64,000 nucleotides of DNA, taken from Prorocentrum cordatum. Its lineage: Eukaryota > Sar > Dinophyceae > Prorocentrales > Prorocentraceae. How positions within the stretch are numbered: position 1 is the first letter of the stretch; each line of letters starts with the position of its first letter. The notes beneath the pieces were generated by a model, which ran no database searches, was not told the DNA's origin, and saw only the letters and a program-made list of their open reading frames with translations. The translations under genes and the position numbers were made by a program. The stretch lies in the NCBI GenBank assembly GCA_963575745.1, contig CAUYUJ010003414.1, positions 286,559-350,558 of the forward strand. Direction: 5' to 3'. Shown here in pieces: positions 41,733 to 52,590 of this stretch.

Positions 41733-42390
41733 TACCATCATCATGACCACCACCCTCACCAACATCACCATCAGGAGAATGAGGAGGAGAGGAGGTGGAG
41801 CAAGAGGAAACCACTATTTCGTCGTTTACGACTACCATCATCATGACCACCACCCTCACCAACATCACCATCAGGAGAATGAGGAGGAGAGGAGGAGGTG
41901 GAGCAGGAGGAAACCACTATGTCGTCGTTTACGACTACCATCATCATGACCACCACCCTCACCAACATCACCATCAGGAGAATGAGGAGGAGAGGAGGTG
42001 GAGCAGGAGGAAACCACTATGTCGTCGTTTACGACTACCATCATCATGACCACCATCCTCACCAACATCACCATCAGGATAATGAGGAGGAGAGGAGGAG
42101 GTGGAGCAGGAGGAAACCACTATTTCGTCGTTTACGACTACCATCATCATGACCACTATCCTCACCAACATCACCATCAGGAGAATGAGGAGGAGGAGGT
42201 GGAGCAGGAGGAAACCACTATTTCTTCGCTTACGACTACCATCATCATGACCACCATCCTCACCAACATCACCATCAGGAGAATGAGGAAGAGGAGGTGG
42301 AGCAGGAGGAAACCACTATTTCTTCGCTTACGACTACCATCATCATGACCACCATCCTCACCATCATCACCATCACCATAACCATCATCG
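41733..42390 (+). repeat. 100/103-bp alternating tandem repeat, seven units
   Basis: TACCATCATCATGACCACC starts at 41733, 41833, 41936, 42036, 42139, 42237 and 42335. Spacings are 100, 103, 100, 103, 98 and 98. The difference is one GAG triplet in a GAGGAGAGGAGG stretch. Units share ACCATCAGGAGAATGAGGAG and GAGGAAACCACTATTTCGTC or close variants. The last unit decays into CACCAT repeats. Confidence 0.95.
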
Positions 42391-42897
42391 TCATCACGGT
42401 CCGCGACCCGTGCATTCCTTGCCAGAACATGATGGCCATCTTCGCTTCCGGCATTCTCCCGCCATCAAGCTCGTCCGCCCCGCGATCAACACCCGCTGCA
42501 CCAGAGTGGACGTGGTCGCTTTCTCCTCCTCATCATGTCCCCACCTCTTTCTCCTTCCTCGCCGCCTCCTGCTCCACCCCCGTCCCCAAGCCCCTCCCCT
42601 GTCCCCCCCCACCTCCTCCTCCCTGCTCCTCGCTTCTCCTCCTCCGCTCTCCCCCCCCCTGGAAGAGAAGCAGCAGTGGCAGGAGGGGGGAGGGGATGGG
42701 GGGGGGATAGGGGGGAGGGCAAAGCCCAGCAGCAGCAGCAGCAGGCGAAGGAGGCGGGAGCAAGGGGGAGGATGGTACGAGCAGAAGGAGGAGGGAGGAG
42801 GTAAAGGGAGGGAGGGAGCGGCTTTGAGCCATGTCCACTTTAGCTTGCTTCAGTGCGTTCTGCTCTGCTGGGCTTTCTGTCGCCGGTCGCCAACCAC
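42391..42897. other. Gene-free region
   Basis: No recognised gene. Contains C-rich runs and a short (CAG)n at about 42728-42746. Confidence 0.45.
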
Positions 42898-43069
42898 AAT
42901 GACATAAACCTAGAAGATCGGAGGTCCGCGAGGATTTCTCGGATCGGCACTGGAACCCCCTGGCGGCGCCCCTGGCGCCGCTCCAGGCGCGCTCCGCGCG
43001 CCAGGGAGGGGGTTCAACGCCGATCCAAGAAATCCGCGCGGACCTCCGAGTTTTCATGTTAATGTCATT
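42898..43069. mobile_element. Foldback element family FB-5, best copy
   Basis: 172 bp with inverted arms of about 65 bp. The left arm runs AATGACATAAACC, GGAGGTCCGCGAGGATTTCT, CGGATCGGC, GGAACCCCC. The right arm is its inverse with a few mismatches, ending ATGTCATT. The core is GGCGCCCCTGGCGCC followed by GGCGCGCTCCGCGCGCC, itself palindromic. No coding capacity. Cores of the same type occur near 41610-41680 and 56240-56290. Confidence 0.8.
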
Positions 43070-43499
43070 GTTTGTTACCCGGGGGAGGGAGAGAGGGAGG
43101 AGGAGAGACAAGGATACAAGAAAAAGCTGCACGCAGTGAAATTCCAGGAGAACGAGGCCATAGACTCAAAGGACGAGGTGAAGTGTCCCCCAAGAGGCCT
43201 CACGAGAGACCCAAGGAAGACTCCACAAGGTGTTTTGACTACGACTCTGGCACGGTGGCGGTATGGGCCGAAGCCGCCAGATTCTTGGATTCAGCGCAAT
43301 GGGAATGGGGAGGAAGGATGTCAGATGTGCTGCGAGCGCTCCTGATCAGCTTGCCTCTCGCCTCTCTTTCCTCCTCTCGCCTAGTCTTCGCCGCAGGGCG
43401 GAGAGGGGAGGTTGGAGGGTGGGAAGCGCGAGGCGATAGAGACAGAGAAAGAGAGAGAGAGAGAGGAACAGAAGCAAGAAACGAGAACAGTGGAGGCGG
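43070..43499. other. Gene-free spacer
   Basis: No recognised gene. 43433-43470 is a GAGAGA run. Confidence 0.45.
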
Positions 43500-43760
43500 A
43501 CGAGGGCGACCGCGACGGCGGCGGCGACCGCGCCGGCGGCCACGACTGCGCCGGCGACGACGGCGACGACGTCGGCGACGACGGCGACGACGACGGCGGC
43601 CATGGCGACGGAGACGACGGCGGCGAGGACGGCGAGGACGGCGGGGTCGGCGACGACCACGACGACCACGGCGGCAGCGGCGACGACGACGGAAACCACG
43701 GCGACGACCACGACGACGAAGACGACGACGAGGGGCGGAGGCGTCGTCGGCGACGACGGC
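43500..43760 (+). repeat. (GACGGC/GACGAC)n repeat
   Basis: Imperfect GAC/GGC triplet array. Frames read Asp/Gly, Arg/Thr or Val/Ala low complexity. Confidence 0.9.
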
Positions 43761-44639
43761 AGCCGCGGCGGCGGCGGTGGAGGCAATCCGCCCAGGGGGC
43801 GACTCCTCGGCCAGGCAGTTCAGCACCTGGCCGCCGCCCCCCTGGGGATCCTGCAATACTTCGAAACTCCTGAAAAAGGATGGAAGAGGAGGCATCTATT
43901 TGTTATGTTGCATCTTGGGGGGACCTCGCCTGTCCGAGTGCGCCCGCTATCCGCGCCGAATCCGCGTCGGATCCATGTCAGACTTGTCGAGCGAATGTGC
44001 TTTGTGGACGCTTACTTGGGCAGAAATCCCTGGACACGTCAGAACCCAGGGGAAGGGGGGATCCTATACATTTGAAGCGCCCAGAGAAACGGCCCCCCCT
44101 CCCCTCCTGGACACCGACCTCTCTACCCCGGGGGGTTCTCCACAGGGGCGGGGCAGGCGGGGGGTTCGAACTGGGTCGATCAAACTCTAATAGAATCGCA
44201 CTGCAGATGGGTCCAACCTCAATGGGAGCAATCGATCTAAACAGAGATTCTAGCGCGGATGATTCAACAAATAATTTCGCCGGACGGGTTGCCCCCACAA
44301 TAGGCGAGGGGGGAAGCAGGCCGACGGAAGGCGAACAATCCCAGGCTGTCTGGGGGGCCTGGGGGAACCCACGAGGCCGCCAAATCCCACCAGCCCTTTG
44401 GGCGTGAGTGGTTTAGAGAGCCCGCTCTGTTCTCAACCCCCTTCTTCCCCTTCGGGGAGGGGTTTACCCCTCCCCCTATCCCCTCCCCCTGGGCCTGGAG
44501 AGGGCGCCCCGCGGGTCGTTGGAAGGGGTCTTTTCCGACTCCTGGGAGGGCTAAAATTCGACACCCCTCACAAGGATTCTGGCCCCGACGGGGGGAGGCA
44601 GAAAAGTGCTCGCCTCATCTGTGATCGATCGCCCGACAG
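43761..44639. other. Gene-free region
   Basis: No recognised gene or strong repeat. A GGGGGGTTCGAACTGGG string at 44159 resembles one unit of the inverted array at 26620-28505. Confidence 0.4.
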
Positions 44640-44895
44640 ATGGCCCCAAGATTCCTCCCAGACCCCTCCCAGAGAGCCCCACGAGGCCCCAAGAGGCCTC
44701 CAAGAGGCCCCCAAGATGCCCCCAAGAGGCCCCCAAGAGGCCCCAAGAGGCTCCCCCGAGGCACCCACGACGCTCCTGGAAGCCCCTGGAGCCGCCAAGA
44801 GGCCCCCAAGACGCCCCAAACGGCATCCAAGAGGCTCCCCAGAGGCCCGAAGAGGCTCTCCCAAGGCACCCAAGACGCTCCTAGAAGCCCCTGGG
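44640..44895 (+). repeat. Short GGCC/CCAAG repeat cluster
   Basis: About 255 bp of CCAAGAGGCC and CCCCAAGACGC words without modules A, B or C. It runs directly into the minisatellite at 44900. Confidence 0.8.
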
Positions 44896-44899
44896 ACTC

Positions 44900-45493
44900 G
44901 CACCAGGACGAGGTGCCCGAACGCCTCACACCACGAGGAGCCCGAACGACTCACACCAGGACGAGGGGCCCGAACGACTCACACCACGAAGAGCCCGAAC
45001 GACTCACACCAGGAGGAGGGGCCCGAACGACTCACACCAGGACGAGGCGCCCGAACGACTCACACCACGAGGAGCCCGAACGACTCACACCAGGACGAGG
45101 GCCCCGAACGACTCACACCACGACCAGCCCGAACGACTCACACCAGGAGGAGGGGCCAGAACGACTCACACCAGGACGAGGGGCCCGAACAACTCACACC
45201 ACGAGAAGCCCGAACGACTCACACCAGGACGAAGAGCCCGAACGACTCAAACCACGAAGAGCCCGAACGACTCACACCAGGAAGAAGGGCCCGAACGACT
45301 CACACCAGGACGAGAGGCCCGAACGACTCAAACCACGAGGAGCCCGAACGGCTCACACCAGGACGAGGGGCCCGAACGACTCACACCACGAGGAGCCCGA
45401 ACGACTCACACCAGGAAGAGGGGCCCGAAGGACTCACACAAGGACGATGGGGCCGAACGACTCACCCCACGAGGGGCCCCAACGACTCCCACC
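44900..45493 (+). repeat. 25/28-bp minisatellite, about 22 copies
   Basis: GAACGACTC recurs about 22 times. Units are of two kinds, largely interleaved: a 28-bp form containing ACCAGGACGAGGGGCCC and a 25-bp form containing ACCACGAGGAGCCC. Both lengths leave remainder 1 on division by 3, so all three frames stay open and give THT/PND/ERLTP pseudo-peptides. Confidence 0.95.
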
Positions 45494-45494
45494 A

Positions 45495-45540
<46 letters not shown>

Positions 45541-45660
45541 TCGTCGTCGTCGTCGTCGACGTCGTCGTCGTCGTCGTCGTCGCGGTTGTGTCGTCGTCGT
45601 CGTCGCGGTCGATATCGTCGTCGTCGTCGGGTGCGTCGTCGTTGTTAGGATCATCGCTGT
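45494..45660 (+). repeat. (TCG)n microsatellite
   Basis: TCG/GTC run with short interruptions, starting immediately after the minisatellite. Confidence 0.95.
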
Positions 45661-46079
45661 GGTCGTCGTCTCCGCTAAATCCCTCTTGCCTCCCACCGCT
45701 TTCTCTCCCTCCTCCTCCGCCTCGTCCTTCTCCCGCTCCCACCACAAGGAGGATGTACAAGGAGGCGGGAGGAAGGAGGAACAGGGGAGATATGCGGGGG
45801 CAGGCGGAAACACGCCTGAAAAACAAGACTGTCGGCATGCTTCGCAAGAGTTGCTGTTTTGAGATGGGCTGGTGGGGATACGCGAAGCGTGAAGAAATTT
45901 TTGACCTCCTCCTCCTCCTCCTCCCCCTTCCCCTCCCCCTACCCGTCCTCCTACTGCTCTTCCTCCTCCTCCGCTTCCTCCTCCTCCTCCTACTCCTCCT
46001 CTTCCCAGTTGCCGCGGTCGTCCGCGAGAACGACTGCGCCAACCAGAAGGGCGACGGCGAAGACGACGTCGACAACGAA
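45661..46079. other. Gene-free spacer with TCC tract
   Basis: No recognised gene. A TCC/CTC tract is at 45904-46005. Confidence 0.5.
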
Positions 46080-46606
46080 AGAGGACGAGGATGCGGACGA
46101 GGACGAGGACGAGGAGGACAACGGACGACGACGACAACGACGACAACGACGACGACGACGCACTGCGGATGCCTGCGGATGCCCTATGGCCCTATGGCCC
46201 GCTGTAGCCGACGACGGCAACGAAGATGACGAGGACGAGGACGAGGACGGAACGAGGACGACGACGACGGACGACGGCGACGACGCCAACGACGCACTGC
46301 GGATACCCTGTGAGGGGGGGCGTGCTGCGTAGGCCCGCTGTAGTCGACGAAGACGACGAGGACGAGGCTGAGGACGAGGATGAAGTCGACGACGACGACG
46401 ACGTCGACGAAGACGACGGCAACGACGACGGACGACGACGAAGACGAGGACCACGACGACGACAGGATGAGGACGACGACGAAGACGAGGAGCAGGACGA
46501 GGACGACGGACGACGACGGTGACGACGACGATGCACTGCGGATGCACTATGGCGGGGGTGGGGGTGTACTACGTGGGCCCGCTGTAATCGACGACGACGA
46601 CGACGG
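46080..46606 (+). repeat. (GAC)n array punctuated by a conserved 50-70 bp segment
   Basis: GAC/GAG triplets broken three times by a segment running from ACTGCGGAT to GCCCGCTGTANTCGACGA, starting at about 46161, 46297 and 46532. Confidence 0.85.
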
Positions 46607-46609
46607 CAG

Positions 46610-46735
46610 AACAATTGCCGGGGGGGCAGACGATTAAAACATCAATTCACTCAGCTGGATTTTACTAGTTTGCCCAACTCATTCATTTTGAAGCCCCCGG
46701 AGGGGGGGGCATATTCAAACCGTTTGCTCCCATTC
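46610..46735 (+). repeat. Dispersed repeat DR-3, second-part copy
   Basis: GCAGACGATTAAAACATCAA, then TTTTACTAGT (TTCTATTAGT at 26448) and TTCATTTTGAAGCCCCCGGA. Related to 26395-26500, with the same order of landmarks. Confidence 0.55.
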
Positions 46736-46959
46736 ATGGAATCCTACTGACGCTCGATCCAGCATTAATCCGCCACCGTGCCTGCAGCATGTAGTGGAGA
46801 GCCCCAAGGTTCCATGAGAAATTCAGATTTGTAAGGTTTAATAATTTTTGTTCAAGGGCCCGGGCCACCAGGTTCACGCACATTTCAAAGGATTTCCGCG
46901 GATTCCATGGGATTTCCGGGGATTCCCCTGGCATGTCGCGCGCGTCCTCTGGTAGCGCA

Positions 46960-48556
46960 GCCGGCCAAACATGGGCCCAAAAAGCGCCCAAGAGGGCGGA
47001 AGATGCCTCCGAGAAGGCCCAAGAGTGCCCCAATACACCCAAGATGGCCCCAACATAGCCCAAAAGGCCCCCAAGACTTCCCAAGAGTGTTCCAAGAGGC
47101 GTCCCAAGAGGGCCCTGATTTGATGGAGGTTTTCGAGCATTTTTGGCCTTCTCGCCTTTGCAGCTTTCCGACTCTCCGAAACGGCCCACGCGGCCCCCCA
47201 AACCCCCAAAACGGCACCAGAAGTCCCCAAGAGGGCCCCTAAGACGGCCCAGAAGGCACTCTTGGGCCCAAAGACAGACCCAAGAGGGGGCCCATCTGGG
47301 AACGGAGCAGACATTTCGAGCCCTCGGCCCCGAGGGCCCCCCAGGAGACAGCAAACGGCCCCTAAGAGATCCCCAAGAGGCCCCGAGAGGCTCCCAAGAG
47401 GCCCCGAAGAGGCTCCCAAGAGACCCCAAGACTGCTCACAAGAGGCCCCCGAGAGCGCCCAAAGAGCATTCCTAAGGACTCTGACCAACAACCCGAGCAC
47501 AGTGGCGGGATGGGCCGAAGGCCACTATATCCGCCGCCCCCTGTCGATTCATCACAAGGGTGCCTGGCGTGCTAAACCCTCTCGGTTTTGGCTTTGGCTC
47601 TTTTTCCAAATGAACTCCCCCTGGGGCTCTGGCGCGTCCCGCCGGCCACCCGAAGACCCGGTTACCATCGCCAAAAACGGCCGTTTCGCTCGGGACATCC
47701 TCAAAACATGGCGATGGCCCCAGATGCACCCAAGACGGCCCAAGATGGCCCCAACACGGTCTAAGACGGCCCAAAAGGCCCGCAAGAGGCCTCCAAGACG
47801 GCCCAAGAGGCCTCCAAGAGTTTCTCCAGGAAGGCCCGACGAGGCCGACATCATTGATTTTCCATAGGTTTTTCAGGGATTCTGGCAATTGCGCCTTTTC
47901 GGCTTTCCGACGGCCAGTGACGGCCCCAGAGGCCGCCAAGGTCGCCCTTGGATCGCCCAAGAGGCCTCAAGAATGGCCCCATGACGGCGCAAGAGGCCCC
48001 CAACACGACCCCAAGAGGGCGCCAAGACGGCCCAAGAGGCCTCGAAGACGCCCAAGATGATGGCCTCTAAGACGGCCCTGGAGCACCCCAAGAGGGTCCA
48101 AAGACGGGTCAGAAAGGCCCCCGAAACGGCTTCCGACGGCGTCAGACGGGCCAGGAGCCCACCAAGATGGCCGAAGGTGGCTCGCAGCTGGCCCAAGACG
48201 GCCCAAGAGGCCTCCAAGAGGGCCTCCAGGAAGGCCAGAAAAGTCGAAAAGAGTGATTATCCGAAGGTTTTTGAAGGATTTTGACATTTGCTTTGTTTCG
48301 GCCTCCCGACGGCCCGATACGGCCCAAGAGCTCCCAAAGATCGCCCAAGGATCGCCCAAGAGGCCTCCAAGATGGCCCCAGAACGGCCCAAGAAGAGGCG
48401 CCCAAGACGGCCCCAAGAGGCCCCCGAGACGGCCCAAGAGGCCTCCAAGACGCTCAAGATGGCCTCCAAGACGGCCCACGAGCCCTCCAAGACGTCCCCC
48501 AAGAAGGCCCGAAAGACCCCAAATGGTCTCCAAGCGGCCAAGATGACCTTCAGGAT
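46960..48556 (+). repeat. GGCC/CCAAG higher-order repeat, cluster 3, leading part
   Basis: Short CCAAGACGGCC words throughout. Landmarks: a B-like core near 47130-47180, module D near 47290, module A at 47499-47655, and B cores near 47883 and 48286. Order B-D-A-B-B. No gene: long minus-strand Trp/Leu/Gly frames are repeat translation. Confidence 0.85.
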
Positions 48557-50035
48557 GCCCATGTGTTCCCCGAAGGCTTTCCAAACCGATTCGGGGAACA
48601 TATGGTCCGATAGCTTGGCAGGTCTGGCCTCAACGTTCGGCCACATAGGCGCTTCCAAAAAGGCAAGGGGCGGCGGTGATTCGCCGTAGGCGTCTTCGAT
48701 CCGCCGCCCTCTTTTGATTTATGAATGGGTGCCTGGCGTGCCGAATTATTACGATTTGGGTGTTGGTTCTTTGTCCCCAACAAACTCCCCCTGGGGCTTC
48801 GTCATGTCCCGCCGGGCACCTGGAAAACCCACCTGTCGTCACCTGTCTTGCCCCAAGATGGCCTCCAAGATGGCCACGTTGGCCCAAGATGGCCTCCAAG
48901 ATGGTCCAAGACGGCCTCCAAGTCTGCCCAAGATGGTCCAAGACGGCCTCCAAGACGGCCCAAGAGAGTCCAAGACGGCCCAAGAGGCCCCCCAGAGGCG
49001 CCTCCAAGAGGTCCTCCAGGAGGGCCCGAACCAAACTCATTGATTTTCCTAAGGTTTTTGAAGGATTTTCGCATTCGCTTCTTCTCGGCTTTCCGACGAC
49101 CCAAGACGGCCCAAGAGGCCCCCAAGATCGCCCCCACAGCGCCCAAGAGGCTTCAGGGCTGCCCAAAAGGCCCCCAAGACGGCCCCAAGAGGGCACAAAG
49201 ACGACCCAAGAGGCCTCCAAGACGCCCAAGATGGCCTCTAAGACGGCCCTGGAGCACCCCAAGAGGGACCCAAGTCGGCCCAGTAAGGCCCCCCAAATGT
49301 CTTCCGACGGCGTCAGACGGGCCAGGAGCCCACCAAGATGGCCGAAGTTGGCTCGAAGCCGGCCCAAGAGGCCTCCAAGAGGGCCTCCAGGAAGGCCAGA
49401 AAAGGTCGAAAAGAGTGATTTTCCGGAGGTTCTTGAAGGATTTTGACATTTGCTTCTTTTCGGCCTTCCAACGGCCCGATACGGCCCAAGAGCCCCCAAA
49501 AGATCGCCCAAGGATCGCCCAAGAGGCCTCCAAGATGGCCCCAGAACGGCCCAAGAGGCCCCCAAGACGGCCCCAAAAGGCCTCCAAGACGGCCCAGGAG
49601 GCTTTTAAGACGCCCAAGATGGCCTCCAAGACGGCCCTGGAACATTACAAGAGGGTCCCAAGTACACGGCTTCCGACGGCGTCGGACGGGCCAGGGGCCC
49701 ACCAAGACGGTCGAAGATGGCACTAAGGTGGCCCAAGACGGCCCAAGAGGCCTCCAAGAGGACCTCCAGGAAGGCCCGAAAAGGCCAAAATCATTAATTT
49801 CCCATGAGTCTTTGAAGGATTGTGGCATTTGCTTTTTGTCGGCCTTCCGACGGAACGGCCCAAGTGCCCCCAAAGATCGCCCAAGAGGCCCAAGACGGCC
49901 CCAAGAGGCCCCCAAGACGGCCCAAGAGGCTTCCAAGACGCTCAAGTTGACCTCCAAGACGGCTCAAGAGCCCTCCAAGACGTCTTCCAAGAAGGCGTCC
50001 AAAACGCTCAAGGTGGCCTCCAGGCGGCCAGATGC
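48557..50035 (+). repeat. Higher-order repeat monomer 1, 1479 bp (C-A-B-B-B)
   Basis: Module C starts at 48557 (GTGTTCCCCGAAGGCTTTCC). It runs without a gap into module A (48668-48828, CGCCGTAGGCGTCTTCGATC to GGGCACCTGGAAA). Then come CCAAGATGGCC spacers and three B units with cores at about 49067, 49446 and 49823 (spacings about 379 and 377). The next module C follows at 50036. Confidence 0.9.
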
Positions 50036-51517
50036 CCACGTGTTCCCCGAAGGCTTTCCAAACCGATTCGGGGAAAACATGGGCCAACAGCTTGGCGGGT
50101 CTGGCCTCAACGTTCGGCCACATAGGCACTTCCAAAAAGGCAGGGGGCGGCGGTGATTCGCCGTAGGCGTCTTCGATCCGCCGCCCCCTGTCGATTCATC
50201 GCAGGGGTGCCTGGCGTGCTAGACCCTCTCGGTTTTGGATTTGGTTCTTTCCCAAAAGAGCTCCCCCTGGGGCTCCGGCCCGTCCCGCCGGCCACGTGGA
50301 AACTGCACAAGTCAATGCCTGTTCCGCCCCAAGATGGCCCAATATGGTCCCAAGACGGCCAAGATGGCCTCCAAGATGCATCGAACACAACCAAGATGGC
50401 TTCCAAGAAGGCTAAGAAGGCCCCAAGATGCATCCCAAACGGCCCAAGATGACCTCAATATGGTCTAAGACGGCCCAAAAGGCCCGCAAGAGGCCTCTAA
50501 AACGGCCCAAGAGGCCTCCAAGAGGTCCTCCAGGAAGGCCCGACGAGGCCAAAATCATTCCTTTTCCCTAGGTTTTCGAAGGATGTTGGCATTTGCGCCT
50601 TTTCGGCTTTCCGACGGCCCAAGACGGCCCAAGATGCCCCCAAGATCGCCCAAGAGGCCTCCAAGATGGCCCCGTGACGGCCCCAGAGGCCCCTGAGACG
50701 GCCCCAAGAGGGCCCCAAGACGGGCCAAGAGGCATCCAAAACGCCCAAGGGGCCTCTAGGACGGCCCCGAAGCGCCCCCAGAGGGCCCCAAGTCGGCCCA
50801 GTCAGGCCCCCAAGACGGCTTCCGACGGCGTCAGACGTGCCAGGAACCCACCAAGATGGCCGAAGTTGGCTCGAAGCTGGCCCAAGACGGCCCAAGAGGC
50901 TTCCAAGAGGCCTCCAGGAAGGCCAGAGAAGGCCAAAAACACGTATTGATTCTGAGAATTGTGTGTATATATATATATATATATATAAACAAGATTTGAC
51001 ATTTGCTTCCTTTCGACCTTCCGACGGCCCGAGACGGCCCAAGAGCCCCCAAAGATCGCCCAAATATCGCCCAAGAGGCCTCCAAGATCGCCCCAAAACG
51101 GCCCATGAGGCCCTCAAGACGGCCCAAGAGGCCTCGAAGACGCCCAAGATGGCCTCCAAAACAGCCCTGGAGCATTCCAAGAAGGCCCCAAATCGGCCCA
51201 GAGAGACCCCCCCAAACGGCTTCCGGCGGCGGCAGACGGGCCAGGACCCACCAAGACGGCCGAATATGGCCCTAAGATGGCCCAAGAGGCTTCCAAGACG
51301 GCCTCCAGGAAGGCCCGAAAAGGCCCAAACCGTTGATTTCCCATGACTTTTTGAAGGATTGTGGCATTTGTTTTTTCAGCCTTACGACGGCCCGAGACGG
51401 CCCAAATGCCCCCAAAGATCGCCCAAGACGGCCCCAAGAGGCCCCCAAGACGGCCCAAGAGTCTTCCAAAACGCTCAAGATGGCCTCCAAGACGGCCAAG
51501 ATGACCTTCAAGATGCC
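50036..51517 (+). repeat. Higher-order repeat monomer 2, 1482 bp (C-A-B-B-B)
   Basis: Same order and nearly the same length as monomer 1. Module A ends at 50302. B cores are at about 50590, 50999 and 51363. The larger first B spacing (409) is partly due to a (TA)n insertion at 50963-50988. Confidence 0.9.
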
Positions 51518-52590
51518 TATGTGTTCCCCGAAGGCTTTCCAAACCGACTCGGGGAACACATGATCCGATAGCTTGGCAGGTCTGTCCTCAACGTTCTGCC
51601 ACATAGGCGCTTCCTAAAAGGCAGGGGGCGGCGGTGACTCACCGTAGGCGTCTTCGATCCGCCGCCCCCTGTTGATTCATCACAGGGGTGCCTGGCGTGC
51701 TAGATGATCTTGGTTTTGGATTTGGTTCTTTCCCAAAAGAGCTCCCCCTGGGGCTCCGGCGCGCCCCGCCGGCCACCTGAAAAGACTGCCCAGGATGCCC
51801 GGAGCCGGTTGCCAAGAGTTCTTCCGTTCCAGAAGGCTCCAAGATGGCCTCCAAGACGGCCAAGACGGCCTCCTAGACGACTAAAGTGGCCCCAGGATGC
51901 CTCCAAAACGGCCCAAAATACACCCAGAACGGCCCAAGATAGCCTCAAGATGGTTCAAGACGGCCCAAGAGGATCCCAAGAGGCCTCCAAGAAGGCCCAA
52001 GAGGCCTCCAAGAGGTCCTTTGGGATGGCCCGTGGAAGCCAAAATCAATGATTCTCTTTTGGTTTTTGAAGGATTTTGGTATCTGCTCCTTCTCGGCCTT
52101 CCGACGGCCTCAGACGGCCGCAGAGGCTCCCAAGATCGCCCGAAGATCGCTCAAGAGGCTTCCAAGGGGCCCCATGACGACCCAAGAAGCCCCCAAAACG
52201 CCCCCGAGAGGGCTCCAAGACGGCAAAAAACGCCTCCAAGACGCCCAGGATGGTCTCCCTGACGGCCCTGAAGCGATTCAAGAGGGCCCCAAGACGGCCC
52301 AAAAAGGCCCCCAAGACGGCTTCCGACGGCATCGGACGGGTCAGGAACGCCCTAACACGGCTCTCAGCAGGCCCACGGAGGCCTCAAAGAGGCTCCCAGG
52401 GAGTTCCCAGCAAGCCCCAATAAGCTCCCATGAAGCCTCCTCCTCCGCCTCCTACTGTTCTTCTTCCTCTTCCTCTTGCTCATCATGTTCATTTTCCGTC
52501 ACGTGTTCTCGAAAAGCCGTCCGGACCGACTCGGGGAACTCATGGTCCAACAGCCTGGCCACGCTCTAGCCCCACTCTCGGACAAAACCG
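51518..52590 (+). repeat. Higher-order repeat monomer 3, truncated (C-A-B, diverged C)
   Basis: C at 51518, A to 51783, one B core near 52078, then a diverged C at about 52498 (GTGTTCTCGAAAAGCCGTCC and ACTCGGGGAACTCATGGTCC) after a short CTC tract. Confidence 0.85.

Noticed and set aside
41733-42390. Regularly spaced repeats that could suggest a CRISPR array
   Set aside because: Units are contiguous minisatellite copies with no unique spacers, and the genome is eukaryotic.
43412-43895. Asp/Gly-rich and Arg-rich frames across 43490-43770
   Set aside because: Translation of a GAC/GGC triplet array, open in several frames on both strands.
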